Part shown: positions 4,062 to 7,439 of the stretch, one piece after another
Layout of the letters: every line of letters starts with the position of its first letter
How positions within the stretch are numbered: position 1 is the stretch's first letter
Origin: Ilumatobacteraceae bacterium
GTDB taxonomy: Bacteria > Actinomycetota > Acidimicrobiia > Acidimicrobiales > Ilumatobacteraceae
Reading direction: 5' to 3'
Assembly: GCA_016650435.1 (NCBI GenBank)
Contig: JAENVT010000414.1
Coordinates: forward strand, 1-7,439
DNA length: 7,439 nucleotides
Translations under genes and position numbers: made by a program
Notes under the pieces: model-generated
What the model saw: the letters and a program-made list of their open reading frames with translations, nothing else
Database searches by the model: none
What the model was told of the DNA's origin: nothing

Positions 4062-6089
4062 GTGCCCGACAACTCGACCAATCAGGATTCGAGGCACAGG
4101 CTGGTCGATATCTATGTCGCCTCGGTGGCTGTCGCCGCTGTCCTCCTGACGTTTCTGGTCTTTGCGTTGAGCAAGCACAGCATCATTCCGCCGTCGAAGG
4201 GCGTGTACATCGGAATCTTCTGCGGGCTGTTGTTCATCGGCGAGACGAGAACCAGGTGGTTCCGTTTCGGCGACGGTGGCCAAGTCACGCCTGGCTGGGC
4301 ATTCGCCTTCAGCATCGTGTTGCTGGGTTCGCCGCTTGTTGCAATTGCGGCCATGGCCGCGTGCACGCTCTTCGTGGATGTTCGCGACCACAAGTCGGTG
4401 TCCAAGATCGTCTTCAACGCCGCGCAGATCACGGCATCGCTTGCTGCGGGCGCAATCGTTTTGCAACTGCTCGGTCTCGACTCACCGATCACCGATGCCG
4501 GTCGGCTGTCGTATCGCTGGGGTATCGGGATCGTAGTGTCCGGCGGCCTGGTGTTCATCGCCAACGGTCTGTTGACGTGCATCGTGCTTGCGTTGCACTA
4601 CAAGACCAGCTTGCGTTCGATGATGGGTCGCAGCTTCTTCGTCAGCATCTCAGCCGATGGTGCACTGTTGGCACTGTCACCGATCTTCGTCGTCGCAATC
4701 CACTTCAGCCTGATGATGTTGCCACTCCTCGGCGTGACCGCGTTGTTGATCTACCAAAGCACGCAGCAGGCATTGCGACGTGCCCACGAGGCCAACCACG
4801 ACGGCCTGACTCACCTTCTCAATCGACGCACGTTCGACAATCATCTGTCCGGATTTCTGGCGTCGAACCCAGACGAGGTTCGTGGCGCCATTCTGCTGTT
4901 GGACCTTGACGGCTTCAAGGAGATCAACGATCGCCTCGGTCACCAGACGGGTGACATGGTGTTGCTCGGCATCGCCGATCAACTCACACGGTCTGCGCCT
5001 GAGGCAGCCGTCGTCGCCCGCCTCGGCGGTGACGAATTCGCCGTGCTGATTCCCGACGTCGGGTCCGACGCGTCGACCATGGCGATCGTCGAACAACTCC
5101 GCATCGAACTCACCCGGCCCATCGTCGTCGACGGCTTCCCGCTGTCGGTCGGTGTCAGCATCGGTTTGGCATTTGCCCCAACGCACGGTCGCACTCCGGA
5201 GGATCTGTTGAGCGCCGCCGACGTCGCCATGTACCGCGCCAAGCGGTACCGCACCGGCGTAGAGACCTACAAGGCGCTGGGCTCGCGGCCCGAGCGCGGC
5301 CGTCTTGGCTTGCTGGGGGAGTTGTCGAATGCCATCGGTGCCGATCAGCTCAAGGTCCACTATCAGCCGCTGACACGTTTCCGCGATGGTGCCCCGGATT
5401 CCATGGAGGCGTTGTTGCGTTGGCAGCACCCGACCCTCGGTCAGGTGCCGCCGGGCGACTTCATCACGCTCGCCGAGCACACCGATCTCATCGGTCCGCT
5501 CACGCAATTCGTCCTGACGCAGTCGACCCAGGATGCGCGTGCTGTCGACCGCTTCGACATGCGACTCTCGATCAACGTCTCCGCTCGTAACCTTCAGGAC
5601 CGTCGCTTCCCGTCGAGCGTGCTGAAGGCATTGGACGAAGCAGCGCTCAACCCTGCGCGGCTCGAGCTGGAGATCACCGAGAGCGCCATCGCCAGCGAGC
5701 CCGAGCGCAGCCTGTTCGCGATCAGCGCGCTGCGTGAAGCCGGCGTGCGAGTTGCAATCGATGACTTCGGTACCGGATATTCGTCGTTCAGCATGCTGCG
5801 CGACTTCACGGTCGATCGATTGAAGATCGACGCCAGCTTCGTCGAAGGAATCGCCCACAGTCAGCGTCAGCAACACCTCGTCAAAGCGATCGTTGCTCTG
5901 GCAAAGGGACTTGGAATCGAAACCGTCGCCGAGGGAGTCGAGACCGAGGAAGCGTGGATCACGCTCGCGAACCTCGGCTGCGACGTCGCTCAGGGTTACC
6001 TGATCTGCCGTCCGGTGCCATTGTTCGAGCTGGTCGAATGGCTCGACATCCGCCAATCGATGTCGGCATTGGAGCACGTGTCGTCATGA
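4062..6089 (+). CDS. Multi-pass membrane GGDEF-EAL protein (c-di-GMP cyclase/phosphodiesterase)
   Basis: This encodes 675 aa from the GTG at 4062. The N-terminal ~235 residues are a membrane domain with about six or seven hydrophobic helices (near 15-36, 47-60, 78-103, 113-137, 155-176 and two at 192-232). It contains a KIVFNAAQ segment; I do not match it to a named MASE or MHYT sensor. A GGDEF domain follows, with intact GGDEF at 322-326, so cyclase activity is plausible. The RxxD inhibitory site expected at 313-316 is PEAA, so product inhibition at that site should be absent. The C-terminal EAL domain has EALLRW (449-454), Asn505, the LEITES glutamates (537, 540), DDFGTGYSS (from 567), Lys588, Glu624 and Gln644, all consistent with active c-di-GMP hydrolysis. 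The protein probably senses a signal in or outside the membrane and sets c-di-GMP levels. Net direction cannot be told from sequence. It follows two peptide genes and overlaps the next gene by 4 bp. Confidence 0.93.
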   Translation: MPDNSTNQDSRHRLVDIYVASVAVAAVLLTFLVFALSKHSIIPPSKGVYIGIFCGLLFIGETRTRWFRFGDGGQVTPGWAFAFSIVLLGSPLVAIAAMAACTLFVDVRDHKSVSKIVFNAAQITASLAAGAIVLQLLGLDSPITDAGRLSYRWGIGIVVSGGLVFIANGLLTCIVLALHYKTSLRSMMGRSFFVSISADGALLALSPIFVVAIHFSLMMLPLLGVTALLIYQSTQQALRRAHEANHDGLTHLLNRRTFDNHLSGFLASNPDEVRGAILLLDLDGFKEINDRLGHQTGDMVLLGIADQLTRSAPEAAVVARLGGDEFAVLIPDVGSDASTMAIVEQLRIELTRPIVVDGFPLSVGVSIGLAFAPTHGRTPEDLLSAADVAMYRAKRYRTGVETYKALGSRPERGRLGLLGELSNAIGADQLKVHYQPLTRFRDGAPDSMEALLRWQHPTLGQVPPGDFITLAEHTDLIGPLTQFVLTQSTQDARAVDRFDMRLSINVSARNLQDRRFPSSVLKALDEAALNPARLELEITESAIASEPERSLFAISALREAGVRVAIDDFGTGYSSFSMLRDFTVDRLKIDASFVEGIAHSQRQQHLVKAIVALAKGLGIETVAEGVETEEAWITLANLGCDVAQGYLICRPVPLFELVEWLDIRQSMSALEHVSS

Positions 6090-6658
6090 TCATTGTCGTC
6101 GCCTCGATCGCCGCGATCCTGACGGTCCCATTGACCGGTCGCTCCTTGACTCCGCTGGCCAAACTGGACTTGCGGCGAGTATGGCTGGTTTGGCTGAGCA
6201 TCGGCCTGCAGGTGCTGATCACCTCGGTGCCGAGAATTCCGAACTGGCTCGGTCAACCGGTACACCTCTTCACGTTCGCGCTTTCTGCAGCGTTCTTGTG
6301 GGGCAATCGTCACCTTCCCGGCACCTACATCGTGGCGGCCGGCGCGGCCCTCAACCTTGCCGCGATTGCCGCGAACAACGGGACGATGCCGGCGACACCG
6401 TGGGCATGGCACATGGCTGGATATCCGGTGCTGGTCGATCAGTTCGAGAACTCGAACGTCGTGCACGGTGCACGGCTGTGGTGGCTCGGCGACGTGTTCG
6501 CAATCCCGAAGGGCTGGCCGCTGGCGAACGTGTTCAGCGTCGGCGACGTGATCATCGTGATTGCGGTTGCGTACCTCGCCCACGCCTGGTGCCGTCGCTC
6601 GGCACCCTCAGTTGAGGCCGAATCGATCACGGCTCCGATGCTCGTCACGGCCGACTGA
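6086..6658 (+). CDS. DUF5317 family membrane protein
   Basis: This encodes 190 aa with about five hydrophobic helices (near 2-16, 33-48, 60-72, 80-97 and 150-167). The family pattern I recall for DUF5317 is visible: ANNGTMPA (96-103, the N-x-G-x-MP motif), WWLGDVFAIP (132-141) and NVFSVGDVIIV (148-158). The function of the family is unknown. The ATG overlaps the GGDEF-EAL stop by 4 bp (ATGA) and GGAG lies 11 nt upstream, so the two proteins are co-translated and may work together in the membrane. The reading frame stays open upstream to 5954, but that part is shadow sequence of the EAL domain. The last ~20 residues are a polar cytoplasmic or external tail. Confidence 0.82.
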   Translation: MIIVVASIAAILTVPLTGRSLTPLAKLDLRRVWLVWLSIGLQVLITSVPRIPNWLGQPVHLFTFALSAAFLWGNRHLPGTYIVAAGAALNLAAIAANNGTMPATPWAWHMAGYPVLVDQFENSNVVHGARLWWLGDVFAIPKGWPLANVFSVGDVIIVIAVAYLAHAWCRRSAPSVEAESITAPMLVTAD

Positions 6659-6665
6659 CCTCTCC

Positions 6666-6714
6666 GAACTTTGTCGCTCCGAAGACGTCCAGCGACCTCC
6701 GAGCGACAAACTTC
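6666..6714. repeat. 14-bp arm palindrome with internal repeats, likely terminator or dispersed palindrome
   Basis: GAACTTTGTCGCTC (6666-6679) faces GAGCGACAAACTTC (6701-6714): 13 of 14 positions pair (one C-C mismatch) around a 21-nt loop. Within it CTCCGA occurs three times (6662, 6677, 6697) and AGCGAC three times (inverted at 6673-6678, direct at 6691-6696 and 6702-6707), so alternative stems are possible. It starts 7 bp after the DUF5317 stop, where an operon terminator is expected, but lacks a U-run. It also lies just upstream of the next promoter. It could instead be a dispersed intergenic palindrome or an operator cluster. Confidence 0.6.
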
Positions 6715-6737
6715 CATCGAGCTAGGGCGATCGTGGC

Positions 6738-6743
6738 TACGTT
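6738..6743 (+). promoter_or_regulatory. -10 box of a leaderless promoter for the carbinolamine dehydratase gene
   Basis: TACGTT sits at -12 to -7 relative to the ATG at 6750, the same spacing as TACGCT before the four-cysteine gene. No ribosome binding site precedes the ATG, which fits a leaderless transcript. Confidence 0.45.
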
Positions 6744-6749
6744 TGCTAC

Positions 6750-6989
6750 ATGACCTGGAACGAATCAGACGGCGCGCTGCACGCCGAATTGACCTTTGCC
6801 GATTTCGCCGAAGCCTTTGCGTTCATGACGCGGGTCGGGCTGACGGCGCAGGAGCAGGGACATCATCCCGACATGTCGATCTCGTGGAACGTGGTCACCC
6901 TCACCATCACGACCCACGACGCCGGCAACAAGGTGACCGACAAAGATCGCAAACTGGCCGCGGCGATCGACGCCATGGGCGCGGCGTGA
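6750..6989 (+). CDS. Pterin-4a-carbinolamine dehydratase family protein (short form)
   Basis: This encodes 79 aa of the PCD/DCoH fold, which dehydrates 4a-hydroxytetrahydropterin and so recycles the pterin cofactor of aromatic amino acid hydroxylases. Family features in order: a Trp near the N-terminus (Trp3), F-x-DF-x-EAFAFMTRV (16-29), the active-site segment QGHHPDMS with His38, His39 and Pro40, the strand WNVVTLTITTHD with His56, and VTDKD followed by LAAAID. The usual ~20 residues before the Trp are missing, giving 79 rather than about 95-105 aa; no better upstream start exists, since the leaderless promoter and palindrome lie there. No hydroxylase is nearby, so the true substrate is open; such proteins also serve molybdopterin-related or unknown roles. 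The stop overlaps the next start (GTGA). Confidence 0.85.
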   Translation: MTWNESDGALHAELTFADFAEAFAFMTRVGLTAQEQGHHPDMSISWNVVTLTITTHDAGNKVTDKDRKLAAAIDAMGAA

Positions 6990-7439
6990 ACAAAACGCAC
7001 CCAAACGTCGCTCGCGTTGCCGATGCCGCGGCTGAATTCGGATTGACGATCGAGCCGCGGACGTTTCCTGATGGCACCAAGACCGCCGCCGATGCTGCGG
7101 CAGCAATCGGGGTTCAGGTCGGCCAGATTGTGAAGAGCCTGATCTTCGCAGTCGATGGCGAGGTCGTGTTGGCCTATGTCAGTGGCGCCAATCAACTCGA
7201 CGAGAAGAAACTGGCCGATGCCGCAGGCGGTTCGAACTGCGCCCGCGTCAATGCCGACACTGTGTACGAGACGACGGGCTTTCCAATCGGTGGTGTGCCG
7301 CCATTCGGCCACGCCACGAGTCTGCGGGTGTTCATCGATCCCGATCTTCTTCAGTACGACGAGGTGTGGGCGGCAGCCGGAACCTGGCACGACGTGTTTG
7401 CATTGTCGCCAACTGATCTGGAACGAGTCAGCGGTGGAA
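6986..7439 (+). CDS. YbaK/EbsC-type aminoacyl-tRNA deacylase (5' part, runs off the window)
   Basis: The first 151 codons are present, open at the right edge. The family is a small single-domain editing enzyme that removes wrongly attached amino acids (for example from Cys- or Ala-tRNAPro) in the cytosol. Seen here: an N-terminal helix (NVARVADAAAEFGL), the strand FPDGTKTAADAAAAIG, then QIVKSLIF with the conserved Lys50, LAYVSGANQLDEKKLA, and the substrate-loop segment GFPIGGVPPFGH (98-109), which corresponds to the family GGxxPxG motif. Close relatives are 150-170 aa, so little is missing. The start is the GTG at 6986, overlapping the dehydratase stop by 4 bp without its own ribosome binding site, so translation is coupled. 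The specific tRNA substrate cannot be told. Confidence 0.9.
   Translation, partial: MNKTHPNVARVADAAAEFGLTIEPRTFPDGTKTAADAAAAIGVQVGQIVKSLIFAVDGEVVLAYVSGANQLDEKKLADAAGGSNCARVNADTVYETTGFPIGGVPPFGHATSLRVFIDPDLLQYDEVWAAAGTWHDVFALSPTDLERVSGG

Noticed and set aside
4677..6077. A 466-codon open frame on the - strand opposite the GGDEF-EAL gene
   Set aside because: It is the mirror of a GC-rich coding frame, has no domain I recognise, while the + strand has intact GGDEF and EAL motifs.

Overview
The window is a stretch of GC-rich, gene-dense bacterial chromosome that looks actinobacterial, most likely class Acidimicrobiia (Ilumatobacter-like). The reasons are: a SUF cluster with a Rieske ferredoxin between sufD and sufC, as in Streptomyces; several start codons with no ribosome binding site but a TANNNT box 6-7 nt upstream (leaderless genes); GTG starts; and a membrane GGDEF-EAL protein next to a DUF5317 membrane protein. 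The class is an inference. No mobile element, CRISPR array, rRNA or tRNA was seen.

Region 1 (1-3507) is iron-sulfur cluster assembly. It opens with the last 69 codons of sufB. A roughly 200 bp palindrome-rich gap follows, then an opposite-strand gene for a secreted or membrane-anchored SHOCT-domain protein (412-780). The + strand resumes with a small four-cysteine protein of unknown function (902-1252), then sufD, a Rieske ferredoxin and sufC. The last three are joined by 4-bp start/stop overlaps. SufB, SufD and SufC form the SUF scaffold. The ferredoxin may supply electrons, and the four-cysteine protein is a candidate accessory factor. No sufS or sufU follows sufC.

Region 2 (3508-6658) is a putative signalling operon. 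An intergenic stretch of about 280 bp carries a GATTTTC/GAAAATC repeat set, a good -10 box (TATAAC) and a 5' UTR hairpin. Two tandem, translationally coupled mini-genes follow (31 and 32 aa). Each encodes a basic N-terminus, a hydrophobic stretch and a similar short tail containing AP, K, W and S. After a 79-nt spacer with a GC-rich hairpin comes a 675-aa multi-pass membrane GGDEF-EAL protein, overlapped by 4 bp by a DUF5317 membrane protein. This peptide pair plus membrane c-di-GMP enzyme is the most novel-looking part of the window.

Region 3 (6659-7439) starts with a dense palindrome/repeat element. It is followed by a leaderless gene for a short pterin-4a-carbinolamine dehydratase, overlapped by 4 bp by a YbaK/EbsC-type aminoacyl-tRNA deacylase gene that runs off the window.
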